The notes under the pieces: generated by a model
What the model saw: the letters and a program-made list of their open reading frames with translations, nothing else
What the model was told of the DNA's origin: nothing
The model's database searches: none
Origin: Bacillota bacterium
Lineage (GTDB): Bacteria; Bacillota; Clostridia; Lachnospirales; Bianqueaceae
DNA length: 64,000 nt
Direction of reading: 5' to 3'
NCBI GenBank assembly: GCA_017441925.1
Contig: JAFRUE010000004.1
Coordinates: forward strand, 1 to 64,000
Program-made: the position numbers and the translations under genes
Shown here: piece by piece, positions 16,889 to 26,314 of the stretch
Layout of the letters: the number at the start of each line of letters is the position of its first letter
How positions within the stretch are numbered: position 1 is the first letter of the stretch

Positions 16889-18127
16889 ATGAAAAGAATA
16901 ATTCACAAAATGATGACATTGGTATTATCTTTTGTTATGATATTTACCACATCGTTTCAGATTCCTACTAAAGCCGCTAATACTGATTTCATTAATTGGG
17001 AGAATTATTATATGGAATCAAATGCAGCTATAGAACGTTTTTTTTCCTACTATCGGAATTCCGAAACTGCAGAAGTGCTTTTCCCGGATTTTTTCTCAGG
17101 ATTTCAATTGGCGGAGGATGGCGGATTAATAGTTTATGTGACAGATGATTCAAACGAAATAAAGTATTTAATATCAAACATATGTTTAACAAGACAGGTT
17201 TGCTTTAAGAAAGTACAATATTCATATAATTATTTGTTTAATGCTTTTGAGTATATTCAACCTGTAGTGTTAGATTCAAATGATATTAGAGCGATTACGA
17301 TATGTATACCGGAGAATAGAGTTAATGTTTATTATTATGATATATCTACAAGTATAACCTATGAACTTAATAATTATTTTCAAGAATGTTATTATGCCTT
17401 GCCTTATATTTCTGAAACGAATATAGCAGAAACTACTATGTATCCAGATGGTAATATCTACTCTATTCCGGATATTTCGAGAAACTGTAATAGCAGTATG
17501 CCGTCAAATACTCCTGTTAGATCAACATATCTTTATTATGGAGGTTCTGGACACATAGCTTCAGTGTGGGGGACCGTAGGATATCTAGGGTTATCCACCT
17601 CTGGAGATAAAATATTGGTTACGCATGGGCATCATATGTCCATTGGCAGTACATACTATTACAATAACACTGCAGTTGGAACTGTAACGGATATTCTAGG
17701 TACATCGAATTATCTTGACGCATCTATCATTACACTATATTCCTCTGCAGTATTGACTAATATGGCTTCCTGGACGCAGACTCTTAAGCGTTTTCAGTCA
17801 AGTATATCAACTTTTTATTCTTTATTAAGTATAAATGGCGATACAGCTTTTTATAAAGGTCAAAGTCATTCAGAAGAGCAGAGCGGAAAAGTATATGTAT
17901 CATATGTCGCAGGAGAGGGCTATTCTTATCATCTCTATGATTGTACATCTTTGCCTTGGGAAGGCGATAGTGGGGCACCTCTATATTTTAAAACCAGTTC
18001 ATCATCTTATGAGTTGATAGGAATTATAAAAGGTTATTCTGGTGGCATGGGAACATTTTGTTCATTAGCAGCCATAAAAAATGCCTATTCTCATTATGTT
18101 TATCTAAGTGATTCATATTATTACTGA
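16889..18127 (+). CDS. Secreted trypsin-like serine protease (S1 fold), AT-rich
   Basis: A 412-residue exported protein with a signal peptide ending near PTKAA (about residue 30), a prodomain-like region of about 180 residues, and a chymotrypsin-fold C-terminal half. The catalytic triad can be read as His246 or His248 in ILVTHGHHM, Asp277 in YLDASIITLYS and Ser361 in WEGDSGAPLY, in the right order and spacing for S1-type bacterial proteases such as the alpha-lytic/streptogrisin group. The base composition and codon use are strikingly AT-rich compared with the rest of the window, pointing to recent transfer. It overlaps the next lipoprotein gene by one base (TGATG). Substrate unknown. Confidence 0.82.
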   Translation: MKRIIHKMMTLVLSFVMIFTTSFQIPTKAANTDFINWENYYMESNAAIERFFSYYRNSETAEVLFPDFFSGFQLAEDGGLIVYVTDDSNEIKYLISNICLTRQVCFKKVQYSYNYLFNAFEYIQPVVLDSNDIRAITICIPENRVNVYYYDISTSITYELNNYFQECYYALPYISETNIAETTMYPDGNIYSIPDISRNCNSSMPSNTPVRSTYLYYGGSGHIASVWGTVGYLGLSTSGDKILVTHGHHMSIGSTYYYNNTAVGTVTDILGTSNYLDASIITLYSSAVLTNMASWTQTLKRFQSSISTFYSLLSINGDTAFYKGQSHSEEQSGKVYVSYVAGEGYSYHLYDCTSLPWEGDSGAPLYFKTSSSSYELIGIIKGYSGGMGTFCSLAAIKNAYSHYVYLSDSYYY

Positions 18128-19395
18128 TGATTGCTGATATGGTCAATTATATGAAAATAATGGTCAGAAAATGCTTCTTTCTCTGTGTCTTATATATTAT
18201 GTGTATAGCGGGCTGCGCTGATAAGGAAAAACTGCCTGTAGTTGAAGTTACTCATGAGAGGGTTTCTATGTCTGAAGCGGCAGACTGGCAGTTTATTTCA
18301 ATAGGTGGAATGGTAATCCGGTATCAATGTAGCGGACAAGACTGGGAAGAAACAAAAGGAAGCTTTATAGGACAGACTGAAAGTGTCGGGCCCAGATGGA
18401 CAGCAGAGAGTCGGCTGGCCTATTTGTTGCCTGGGCGATCAGATTATACATATATTTTGATCGAAAAAGGGGATACGGAACAGATATATGTCTGCGATGG
18501 AATTGAGATAGGAAAGGAAGGATATTTCGGACAAGTTTGGGATTTATTAGGAATAGGTAATATATACAACATCACAGAAATAACGCTTACTCCTGGCATT
18601 AGTGGCTTTTCTGATTCTGTGGCAATTCAACAGAGTGATACAATAAAGGCAGTCATGGAGTTGTTTCGAAAGATGCCTCGTAGATCTCTTGAGGAGTATG
18701 AAGAGCAGGTTGCTAAAAGAGGGACAGCAAAGAATCTTGAATGCGCTGCTTACCCGGAAATAGGAGCATTGCGCGATAGAATTATCCGAATTCAGATCGA
18801 TTCCGGATATAAAACAGAATTACAATTTGATCCGATCTGTGGTTATATTGTCAGTTCATGGGGGTATTATGAGGTTCCGTCGGAGCTGTACGGAAGGTTG
18901 ATCGATTTGGGTCAAATCGAGATGGATGAAGCTACACTATGTGATCTGGGGGATAAGTACAAAGCTGCACAGCGGGCACTTAAAGCTATAAATCGTATGT
19001 TTTTAACTGCTAAGGGCATTCAGGATGAGGGATATTTTGCAGCGGCATATACAGAGGGAATAGAACTTGTTGTTTTGATCAGAGATACAGCAACAGAAGA
19101 AGATATACAAACAATACAAAAAGCTGCAGCCTATGATAGAATTACATTTCTGAAAGCTAAATATACAGCTGGCGAACTTAGCAATATCTGTGGAAGAATC
19201 CGCCGTGATCGGGAAAATGGCCTTCTTCCCTTTGTTGCAGGCGAGATCGTATTGCTGAAGGATAATCGGATCAGCGTAGAGATTACGGAGAATACAGCGG
19301 AAAACCTGCGTAAGCTGATGGAATATGTCCCGAACGGCGATCCGGATGCTTTACGTGTCATACTCTATGAACCGTTGCCATTAATCAAGAAGTAA
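18127..19395 (+). CDS. Putative lipoprotein coupled to the protease
   Basis: A 422-residue protein with a lipoprotein signal (CVLYIMCIAGC). The frame opens at ATG 18127, overlapping the protease stop, but the signal peptide reads better from Met6 or Met9 in the same frame, so the exact start is uncertain. The remainder lacks a domain I recognise; a late segment around EGIELVVLIRDTATEEDIQTIQKA hints at an alpha/beta fold. Base composition is lower in GC than the core genes but less extreme than the protease. Tight coupling suggests that the two exported proteins work together, for example as a protease and its anchor or inhibitor. That is inference. Confidence 0.72.
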   Translation: MIADMVNYMKIMVRKCFFLCVLYIMCIAGCADKEKLPVVEVTHERVSMSEAADWQFISIGGMVIRYQCSGQDWEETKGSFIGQTESVGPRWTAESRLAYLLPGRSDYTYILIEKGDTEQIYVCDGIEIGKEGYFGQVWDLLGIGNIYNITEITLTPGISGFSDSVAIQQSDTIKAVMELFRKMPRRSLEEYEEQVAKRGTAKNLECAAYPEIGALRDRIIRIQIDSGYKTELQFDPICGYIVSSWGYYEVPSELYGRLIDLGQIEMDEATLCDLGDKYKAAQRALKAINRMFLTAKGIQDEGYFAAAYTEGIELVVLIRDTATEEDIQTIQKAAAYDRITFLKAKYTAGELSNICGRIRRDRENGLLPFVAGEIVLLKDNRISVEITENTAENLRKLMEYVPNGDPDALRVILYEPLPLIKK

Positions 19396-19431
19396 TGGCT
19401 AAATGCTTTAGAATAATGAGGAATAGATTTC

Positions 19432-20949
19432 ATGCGCAAGACATATCTGCTCGGGATCGATATCGGAACAAGCTCCTGTAAGGCGGCGGTATTTACGCCT
19501 GACGGGGCTGTTGTCGTATCCGCCTCTGCGTCCTATCCGGTGTATTATCCGGAAAGCGGCTGGGCGGAGCAGGATCCGGAGGACTGGTGGAAAGGCGCAT
19601 GCGAGGCTGTAAGAGGGCTCTGGGAGAGCGGCAGGGTCAGGCCGGAAGAGATCGCCGGGATCGGGATCGATGGACAGAGCTGGGCCGCGGTCGCGATCGA
19701 CAGGGACGGAGTGGTGCTCTCCCGTACACCGATCTGGATGGATACGAGGGCTGCCGGGATCTGTGACAGGCTGAACAAGGAGATCGGCGCGGACAGGATC
19801 TTTGCTGTCGCGGGCAATCGTCTGCAGCCTTCTTATACAACGCCTAAAGTTATCTGGTACCGGGAGAATTTGCCGGAGGTTTATGCCAAGACTGATAAGA
19901 TCCTGCAGTGTAATGGATATCTGGTCTATAAGCTGACGGGAGCAGTCACACAGGACATCTGTCAGGGGTATGGCTGGCACTGTTTTGACATGCGGAACGG
20001 TCGTTGGGATTACGAAATGGCGCGGGAGCTTAGCATTCCGGCAAGTTTCCTGCCGGAGATCGTTCCTTGTGATGCGATCGTGGGTCATGTGAGCGCGGAG
20101 GCGGCTGCTATGACTGGCTTGGCAACCGGCACGCCTGTTGTTGCGGGAGGACTGGACGCGGCTTGCGGGACGCTTGGCGCAGGAGTCCTGCACGATGGCG
20201 AGACACAGGAGCAGGGCGGACAGGCTGGCGGAATGAGTATCTGTACCGAGAGCTACCGCGTGGATCCAAATCTAATCCTATCGTATCACGTAGTCCCGGG
20301 CAGATGGCTCCTGCAGGGCGGCACGGTCGGCGGCGGAGGTGTCATGCGGTGGTTCGAACAGCAATTTGGCGCGTACGAACGCAGCCGGGCGTCAGAGAAA
20401 GGATCGTCTTTTGACCAGCTGACGGAGCTGGCAGCGGCGGTCGCGCCCGGCAGTGACGGAATGGTTTTCCTGCCGTATATGTCCGGCGAGCGCAGTCCGA
20501 TCTGGGATCCGGACGCCAAGGGTGTCTTGTATGGGCTGGATTTCATGAAGACGAAAGGCCACGTTGTCCGGGCGATGCTGGAAGGGACAGCTTTCGCACT
20601 GCGCCACAATCTGGAGACAGCAGAACGCGCCGGCGCCCATGTGGACAGGATGATTTCGGTTGGCGGATCCGCGAATTCCGCGCTCTGGACGCAGATCAAG
20701 GCGGACGTGACCGGCAAGCCGATCGCGGTTTCCCGATCGGACACCGCGACGACGCTTGGCGCGGCGATACTGGCGGGAGTTGGCTGCGGCGTGTATGCGT
20801 CCTATGAGGAAGCAGTGCAGATGACGGCGCGGGAGTGTGATGAATATGTGCCTGAAGGCGGGAATGCCGCGGTTTATGACAAGAACTACAGGATCTACCG
20901 TTCCTTATATGATAATCTGAAAGGTCTGATGAAAGAGGAGGCAAAATAA
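19432..20949 (+). CDS. FGGY-family sugar kinase (xylulokinase-like)
   Basis: A 505-residue carbohydrate kinase. The N-terminal phosphate loop is LLGIDIGTSSCKAAVF, the first FGGY signature region includes GWAEQDPEDWW and GIGIDGQSW, and the C-terminal ATPase part has GGSANSALWTQIKADVTGKPI, typical of xylulokinase/gluconokinase-type members. It would phosphorylate a ketose or polyol in the cytosol using ATP. The stop overlaps the following dehydrogenase start by one base (TAATG), and an aldo/keto reductase completes a three-gene set for polyol or ketose use. The exact sugar is not determinable; xylulose is only the nearest guess. Confidence 0.85.
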   Translation: MRKTYLLGIDIGTSSCKAAVFTPDGAVVVSASASYPVYYPESGWAEQDPEDWWKGACEAVRGLWESGRVRPEEIAGIGIDGQSWAAVAIDRDGVVLSRTPIWMDTRAAGICDRLNKEIGADRIFAVAGNRLQPSYTTPKVIWYRENLPEVYAKTDKILQCNGYLVYKLTGAVTQDICQGYGWHCFDMRNGRWDYEMARELSIPASFLPEIVPCDAIVGHVSAEAAAMTGLATGTPVVAGGLDAACGTLGAGVLHDGETQEQGGQAGGMSICTESYRVDPNLILSYHVVPGRWLLQGGTVGGGGVMRWFEQQFGAYERSRASEKGSSFDQLTELAAAVAPGSDGMVFLPYMSGERSPIWDPDAKGVLYGLDFMKTKGHVVRAMLEGTAFALRHNLETAERAGAHVDRMISVGGSANSALWTQIKADVTGKPIAVSRSDTATTLGAAILAGVGCGVYASYEEAVQMTARECDEYVPEGGNAAVYDKNYRIYRSLYDNLKGLMKEEAK

Positions 20950-22007
20950 TGGAAACCATGATGGCAGGAGTTGTACACGCGAAGAACGATATCCGGTACG
21001 AAGCGGTGGAGAAGCCCGCAGTCGGGCCGGGACTCGTCCGGATCAAGGTTAAGTATACCGGGATCTGCGGCTCGGACGTGCCGCGTGTAAACGGGGACGC
21101 ATGCCATTTCTTCCCGAATATTCTGGGGCACGAGTTCTCCGGGACCGTAGATGCGGTCGGAGAAGGCGTTACGAAACTGGTGCCTGGTGATCGTGTGGCG
21201 GGTGTGCCGCTTGTGCCCTGCATGGAATGTGAAGACTGCAAGCGCGGCAATTTCTCGCTGTGCAAGCATTACAGCTTCATAGGGTCGAGGCAGTTCGGCA
21301 GCTTTGCGGAATATGTAGTCGTGCCGGAGCAGAATGCGGTCAAGGTCGGCGAGACGGTTCCGTTTGAGAAGGCCGCGCTTTTTGAACCTGCGACGATCGG
21401 CCTGCACGGGCTGGAGCGTGTGAGTTTCAAGGGCGGTCGGACGGTCGCAATCCTCGGCGGCGGAACGATCGGCATGATGACCATGCAGTGGGCACGGATC
21501 TTTGGCGCGGGCAAGCTGGTCGTCTTCGATCTGCTGGATGAGCGGCTCGCGCTTGCAAAGAAGCTTGGCGCGGATGATGGCGTGAATACGTCCAATCCTG
21601 AATTCATGAAAAAAGCCATGGAGCTGACGGGCGGCCGGGGCTTCGATTATGTGTACGAGACCGCCGGCAGCACGGTCACGATGAAGATGGCCTTTGAGCT
21701 TGCGGCCAACAAGGCGAACGTGTGCTTTATCGGCACGCCGACAAGAGAACTGTCCTTCTCCGTGCGCGAATGGGAGAATCTGAACCGCAAGGAGTTCAAT
21801 CTGACGGGATCGTGGATGTCGTATTCCGCGCCGTTCCCGGGACATGAGTGGACGCTTACAGCCGCGTGTATGGAGGACGGGAGGTTCCGTTTTGACGACG
21901 AACTGATCTATCGGATCGTGCCGCTGTCGCGGATCGCGGAGGCTTTTGAATGGTATAAGACGCCCGGACTTGTCAAGGGCAAGATCCTGATCGACAGTGA
22001 AGCTTGA
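20949..22007 (+). CDS. Zinc-dependent alcohol dehydrogenase, GatD-like
   Basis: A 352-residue medium-chain dehydrogenase. It carries catalytic-zinc residues in GICGSDVPR and GHEFSG, four structural-zinc cysteines (CMECEDCKRGNFSLC), and the NAD-binding AILGGGTIGMM. Segments FFPNILGHEFSG, FIGSRQFGSFAEYVVV and GSWMSYSAPFPGHEW match what I remember of galactitol-1-phosphate 5-dehydrogenase, so a sugar-alcohol phosphate is a plausible substrate. It is coupled to the upstream kinase, consistent with oxidation of a phosphorylated or free polyol in the same pathway. Confidence 0.86.
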   Translation: METMMAGVVHAKNDIRYEAVEKPAVGPGLVRIKVKYTGICGSDVPRVNGDACHFFPNILGHEFSGTVDAVGEGVTKLVPGDRVAGVPLVPCMECEDCKRGNFSLCKHYSFIGSRQFGSFAEYVVVPEQNAVKVGETVPFEKAALFEPATIGLHGLERVSFKGGRTVAILGGGTIGMMTMQWARIFGAGKLVVFDLLDERLALAKKLGADDGVNTSNPEFMKKAMELTGGRGFDYVYETAGSTVTMKMAFELAANKANVCFIGTPTRELSFSVREWENLNRKEFNLTGSWMSYSAPFPGHEWTLTAACMEDGRFRFDDELIYRIVPLSRIAEAFEWYKTPGLVKGKILIDSEA

Positions 22008-22045
22008 GGCGGTTGCTGAAGCTATAGGAACGAGGAGGGACAGAT

Positions 22046-23068
22046 ATGGATAGAATCGATCCTGCGAAAATCCCGCAGAGGACACTTTATACCGGCGCGA
22101 AAATGCCGGCGATCGGGCTGGGCACGTTTGGATCCGATCACGCGTCCGCAGAGCTTGTCGCAAGTGCCGTACGAAGCGCGATCGCGATGGGCTACCGGCA
22201 TTTTGACTGTGCGGCCTGCTACGGCAACGAGAAAGAAATCGGCGAGGTCTTTGAAGAAGCTTTCACGGCGGGGACAGTTTCCCGGGAAGAGCTTTTCATT
22301 GCGTCCAAGGTCTGGAACGACCGGCACGGTGCGCGCGACGTGATCGCGGCCTGTGCGGAGACGCTGCGCGACCTGCGGCTCGATTATCTCGATATGTATT
22401 ATGTGCACTGGCCTTTCCCGAATTACCATCCGCCGTTCTGTGATGTGGATGAGCGCAATCCCGATTCCAAGCCGTTCAGCGTGGAGCGTTTTATGGGAGT
22501 CTGGCGGCAGATGGAGAGGCTCGTCGACATGGGCCTTGTCCACGCGATCGGCATGTCCAACATGACGATCCCCAAGCTTGAAGTGGTCCTTCCGCTTGTA
22601 CGGATTCGTCCTGCGGCTGTGGAAATGGAGCTGCATCCGGCCTTCCAGCAGCAGGAGCTCTACGATTATGTGAAAGCGCAGGGTATCGAACCGGTCGGTT
22701 TCTGCCCGCTCGGTTCACCGGACCGTCCGGAAAGGGACAAAACACCGGAGGATATCGCGGATCTGCAGATGCCGGAAATCGTCGCGATCGCCGAGGCGCA
22801 TCATTGTCATCCGGTCCTCATCGCGCTGAAATGGGCCGTGCAGCGGGGACAGACCCCGATCCCGTTCTCCACGAAGGAGAAGAATCTGTACGCCAATCTG
22901 AAATGTGTCACCGAAGATCCGCTGACGGACGCGGAAATGCAGATCCTGGCCGGCTGCGAACGCGGCAACCGTCTTGTTAAGGGACAGGTCTTCCTGTGGC
23001 CCGGCGCGTCCGACTGGCGCGAGCTCTGGGATGAAGACGGCTCGCAGCAGTACTGGGAACAGGGGTAA
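22046..23068 (+). CDS. Aldo/keto reductase
   Basis: A 340-residue NADPH-type reductase with the complete catalytic tetrad: Asp and Tyr in FDCAACYGNE, Lys in ASKVWND, and His in YYVHWPF. The AKR barrel runs through GLVHAIGMSNMTIPKLE. It begins 38 nt after the dehydrogenase behind GAGGAGGGA, so it is the third member of the kinase-dehydrogenase-reductase operon and may interconvert aldose and polyol. An insertion around NYHPPFCDVDERNPDSKPFSVE lengthens the usual loop after the catalytic His. Confidence 0.9.
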   Translation: MDRIDPAKIPQRTLYTGAKMPAIGLGTFGSDHASAELVASAVRSAIAMGYRHFDCAACYGNEKEIGEVFEEAFTAGTVSREELFIASKVWNDRHGARDVIAACAETLRDLRLDYLDMYYVHWPFPNYHPPFCDVDERNPDSKPFSVERFMGVWRQMERLVDMGLVHAIGMSNMTIPKLEVVLPLVRIRPAAVEMELHPAFQQQELYDYVKAQGIEPVGFCPLGSPDRPERDKTPEDIADLQMPEIVAIAEAHHCHPVLIALKWAVQRGQTPIPFSTKEKNLYANLKCVTEDPLTDAEMQILAGCERGNRLVKGQVFLWPGASDWRELWDEDGSQQYWEQG

Positions 23069-23223
23069 AAGTCTTATCGCGGTATCAGACATTCTCAGGC
23101 ATTCCCGGGCTGCTCAGGCATTCCTTACTGCACAGGAAAAACTGTCCCTGTTGTTCCCGAAACTCGTTGCGGGATTCATTTTAAGGGTGGAGATCCGTTC
23201 CTCATGTCCGATCTGAGGCTTCC

Positions 23224-23480
23224 AAGCAGAAAATCAGGCAAGAATCGTTGTCTTTTCTGCTTCACATGCCTGGAAAAGCAGAATGATCAAGAGAATCGGT
23301 TGGATTTTCTGCTTTATAGATTGGCTTCAGACGATTTGAGCAGAATTATTGTTAAAAACCATTTGTTTTTCTGCTGAGATGAGCACAAGAAGCAGAAAAG
23401 TCTGATGAAAGCACAACTTTTTCTGTTTCGGCTCCCGAAAGAAGCAGAAAAAACATCTTGAAACAGTTTTTTTTCTGCTG
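23224..23480. repeat. Array A: five 39-nt palindromic units (CAGAA-N23-TTCTG)
   Basis: Units at 23224-23262, 23276-23314, 23338-23376, 23390-23428 and 23442-23480, all exactly 39 nt. The consensus arms are AAGCAGAAAA and TTTTCTGCTT around a variable 19-nt centre. Gaps are 13, 23, 13 and 13 nt. The only arm changes are G at position 1 and 39 in A3, G at 39 in A5, A-to-T and A-to-G changes at positions 9-10 in A2/A3, and C-to-T at position 37 in A4, which would still allow a G-U pair. The 630-nt space between the reductase gene and mscS holds this array, a terminator, and no supported gene. Confidence 0.92.
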
Positions 23481-23565
23481 GAGATTTAATGGCGGCCATC
23501 GAAACCAACATCTCTCCCGGACAGCGCTATACAAACAAATTCCTTGAACACCAGAGCTTCTGCAT

Positions 23566-23630
23566 AAAAACAGGAGCACCGCGAACGGCTTTGGCAATTA
23601 GCCTTAGCTATTAGCGATGCTCCCTTTTAT
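23566..23630. terminator. Bidirectional terminator downstream of mscS and array A
   Basis: Imperfect stem GGAGCACCGC / GCGATGCTCC (23573-23582, 23614-23623). The plus side continues CTTTTATT and the minus side CTGTTTTTATG. It lies between array A and the convergent mscS-like gene. Confidence 0.7.
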
Positions 23631-23698
23631 TATGAATTCATTTTACAATCTGCGGACTACGCGTTCTCGCGGCCTTCACATTCTCGCGATCATTGCAC

Positions 23699-24511
23699 TT
23701 AGTCGTTCTTGATGTGCACATCCAGCTGGTTGAAGGGGATCTTGATATCGTTCTCATACAGGAGATTGTAGAGATCCTCCTGCATCGCGAACCATGTGTC
23801 CCAGTAGTCTTCTTTCTTCATCCAGAAGCGGACAATGAAGTCGATGGACGACTGTGACATCGCGCTCATGGCGCAGAAGGGCGCCGGATCTTTGAGGATT
23901 TTTGGATGGTTCTCAGCATAGTTCAGAATCAGCTCGCGGACTTTTGCCGGATCTGTTCCGTAAGCCACGCTGAGCGTCAGATTAGTACGCCGGGTCTTCT
24001 GCATGGACATGTTCGTGATGACAGCAGTGGTAAGGTGACTGTTCGGAATCGCGATATCCAGATTTTCCAGCGTCCGGATGGTCGTATAGAACAGCCCCTG
24101 ATCCGTTACGCGTCCGCTCTTGTCGCCGACCTGGATAAAATCATCGATCCGGAACGGATGTGTCACCAACAGCACGATACCGCTCGCAACGTTGGCCAGT
24201 GATCCCTGCAGTGCCAGAGCGATTGTTGCGCCGACAGCGGCAAGAACCGTTAGAATGGACGCGATGGGAATGCCAAGGACCGCAATGATCACCATAACCA
24301 GTAAAGCGTTCAGTAAAAACTTCAGAAAAGTCCGCAGATACTGGCGGTTGCGGGTGTCCAGCTTCTTAAGCCACCGGCCGTCCCCGATCCGGTTGATGAT
24401 AAAGCGGATCAGCATGGATCCGAGAATCAGGATCAAAAGGGACGCGGCGATTTTCAGAGCATATTCCGCAAAGATACCTGAAATCGTACTCCAGACTGTT
24501 TTTTCGTCCAT
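23699..24511 (-). CDS. MscS-type mechanosensitive ion channel
   Basis: A 270-residue small-conductance mechanosensitive channel. It has hydrophobic helices at about 15-35 and 65-85, then the pore-lining TM3 glycine/alanine-rich helix (AAVGATIALALQGSLANVASGI) and the beta domain with HPFRIDDFIQVGD, followed by a cytosolic alpha/beta cage. The protein relieves osmotic downshock by releasing solutes. It lies 15 nt downstream of the ACT protein gene and could be the last member of that operon. Confidence 0.93.
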   Translation of the reverse strand: MDEKTVWSTISGIFAEYALKIAASLLILILGSMLIRFIINRIGDGRWLKKLDTRNRQYLRTFLKFLLNALLVMVIIAVLGIPIASILTVLAAVGATIALALQGSLANVASGIVLLVTHPFRIDDFIQVGDKSGRVTDQGLFYTTIRTLENLDIAIPNSHLTTAVITNMSMQKTRRTNLTLSVAYGTDPAKVRELILNYAENHPKILKDPAPFCAMSAMSQSSIDFIVRFWMKKEDYWDTWFAMQEDLYNLLYENDIKIPFNQLDVHIKND

Positions 24512-24526
24512 TGTATTCTCTGCCCG

Positions 24527-24961
24527 TTACAGCTCCGAAATCTCTTCCTGCTCTACGACACGGAACTTGCGGGCAACAAGAGCAGCTGAAGCCTTGTCTT
24601 CGTCATCCACACGAAAAATCATGTAGGCGTGGTCGGCGTCTTTGCCGCCAAGGAAAGCGTACATGTACTCGAGATTGACGTCAGCTTCTGTCAGGACTTT
24701 AAGGATCCGGTTCAGTCCGCCCGGTTCGTCCGGAATCGCGCATACGACGACAGGCGTCAGTGAGCAGACGAAACCGGCTGCTTTCAGCGTGGACAGGGCC
24801 ACGATGACGTCGTCAACGATGATGCGGACGATGCCGAAATCCTTTGTTTCGGCAAGGGACAGAGCACGCATGTCGATGGAAGCATCCGCGAGGACATCCG
24901 TCATTTTGTTCAGGGTCCCGGGCTTGTTCTCCAGGAAAATGGAAATCTGTTTTACACTCAT
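24527..24961 (-). CDS. Tandem ACT-domain regulatory protein
   Basis: A 144-residue protein made of two ACT domains. The first starts QISIFLENKPGTLNKMTDVLADASIDMRAL and the second AIPDEPGGLNRILKVLTEADVNLEYMY. ACT pairs bind amino acids and act as sensors. No catalytic domain is attached. It follows paaK by 48 nt in the arylpyruvate oxidation cluster, so it probably senses an aromatic or branched amino acid and adjusts that pathway. The partner is not known from the sequence. Confidence 0.88.
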   Translation of the reverse strand: MSVKQISIFLENKPGTLNKMTDVLADASIDMRALSLAETKDFGIVRIIVDDVIVALSTLKAAGFVCSLTPVVVCAIPDEPGGLNRILKVLTEADVNLEYMYAFLGGKDADHAYMIFRVDDEDKASAALVARKFRVVEQEEISEL

Positions 24962-25009
24962 GAGTTAACCTCCTGATTCTGTTGTTCAGACTGTCAGCTA
25001 AACTGTTGT

Positions 25010-26314
25010 TCAGATCTTGCGCTTGTCAATTACACGGACCGCCTTGCCTTCACTGCGGGCGATCGTCTGCGGCGCGACCAGATGGACGGCGGCACGGATA
25101 CCGAGCATGGACTGCAGGCCGCTCTCGAGCTGACGCTGACGGGTGGCGACTTCGCCCAGATTGTCGGTGAACATCTCAGGCGTCATTTCGACCTGAACGT
25201 CCAGCGTGTCGGTGTTGTTGACACGGTCGACCAGGATCTGATAATTGGCCGGATAGCCACTGTTCAGCAGTACGGTCTCGATCTGGGACGGGAACACATT
25301 GACTCCGCGGATGATCAGCATGTCGTCGGTACGGCCTTTCGGACGGCTCATCTTGACGAAAGTGCGTCCGCAGGAGCATTTCTCGTGGCTGAGGGAAGTA
25401 ATGTCCCTCGTGCGGTAGCGAAGCAGCGGGAAAGCTTCTTTATCCAGACAGGTGAAGACGAGCTCGCCGTCCGTTCCGTCCGGCAGGACTTCTCCGGTAT
25501 CCGGATCGATGACTTCCGCGATGAAGTGGTCTTCATTGATGTGCATGCCGTTCTGTTCGGAGCATTCGAAGGCGACGCCGGGGCCGGAGATCTCGGTCAG
25601 ACCGTAGATATCGTAAGCCTTGATGCCGAGCGTTGCTTCGATGCTGTGACGCATCTCTTCGCTCCATGCCTCAGCTCCGAAGATACCGACCTTCAGCGGG
25701 ATCTGGTCGGGCGTAAGGCCTTTAGCCTTCATGGATTCGCCGAGATATGCGGCGTAGGAAGGCGTGCAGCAGAGGATCGTCGCGGAGAGATCCATGATGA
25801 ACATGATCTGTCTTTCCGTGTTGCCGGAAGAGGTCGGGACGGTCAGACAGCCAACCTTGTGGCTTCCGCCGTTGAGGCCCGGTCCGCCGGTGAAAAGCCC
25901 GTATCCGTAGGAAACCTGGCATACGTCTTCATTGGTGCCGCCGGTCGCCATGATCGCGCGGGCGCAGCATTCTTCCCACAGATCGACGTCATGCTGTGTG
26001 TAGAAAGCAACGACGCGTTTGCCGGTCGTGCCGGAAGTGGACTGGATGCGGACGCAGTCCTTAAGCGGCGCGCCGAGCAGTCCGTAAGGATAGCACTCGC
26101 GCAGATCCGCCTTGCTCAGGAAAGGCAGTTTGTACAGGTCGTCACGTGAACGGATATCGTCCGGTGTCAGACCTTTTTCCTGCATTTTGGCGCGGTAGTA
26201 CGGGACGCGGTCCCATACGTGCCGGACCTGTTTGACCAGCTTTTCGTCCTGAATCGCACGGATCGTTTCCGGCGACGCGCATTCGATCTCCTTACTGTAA
26301 TAATTCTCAGTCAT
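25010..26314 (-). CDS. paaK: Phenylacetate-CoA ligase family protein
   Basis: A 434-residue adenylate-forming enzyme of the PaaK type. The phosphate-binding loop reads STSGTTGKRVVAFY; later motifs include YDIYGLTEISGPGVAFEC and LLRYRTRDI, and a C-terminal domain with RGVNVFPSQIE. It converts an arylacetate plus CoA and ATP to the CoA ester, or runs backwards to conserve ATP. Its start overlaps the stop of iorB by one base. Pairing with IorAB suggests that arylpyruvate is oxidised to aryl-acetyl-CoA and the thioester energy is then recovered here, as proposed for anaerobes and archaea. Confidence 0.92.
   Translation of the reverse strand: MTENYYSKEIECASPETIRAIQDEKLVKQVRHVWDRVPYYRAKMQEKGLTPDDIRSRDDLYKLPFLSKADLRECYPYGLLGAPLKDCVRIQSTSGTTGKRVVAFYTQHDVDLWEECCARAIMATGGTNEDVCQVSYGYGLFTGGPGLNGGSHKVGCLTVPTSSGNTERQIMFIMDLSATILCCTPSYAAYLGESMKAKGLTPDQIPLKVGIFGAEAWSEEMRHSIEATLGIKAYDIYGLTEISGPGVAFECSEQNGMHINEDHFIAEVIDPDTGEVLPDGTDGELVFTCLDKEAFPLLRYRTRDITSLSHEKCSCGRTFVKMSRPKGRTDDMLIIRGVNVFPSQIETVLLNSGYPANYQILVDRVNNTDTLDVQVEMTPEMFTDNLGEVATRQRQLESGLQSMLGIRAAVHLVAPQTIARSEGKAVRVIDKRKI

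Noticed and set aside
23224..23480. Tandem rho-independent terminators
   Set aside because: Arms are AT-rich and short with long interiors, and only some right arms carry extra T residues. The fixed 39-nt unit and 52/62 period are not explained by termination.
23489..23614. 41-codon reading frame directly after array A
   Set aside because: No ribosome-binding site, overlaps the downstream terminator hairpin, and no recognisable protein features.
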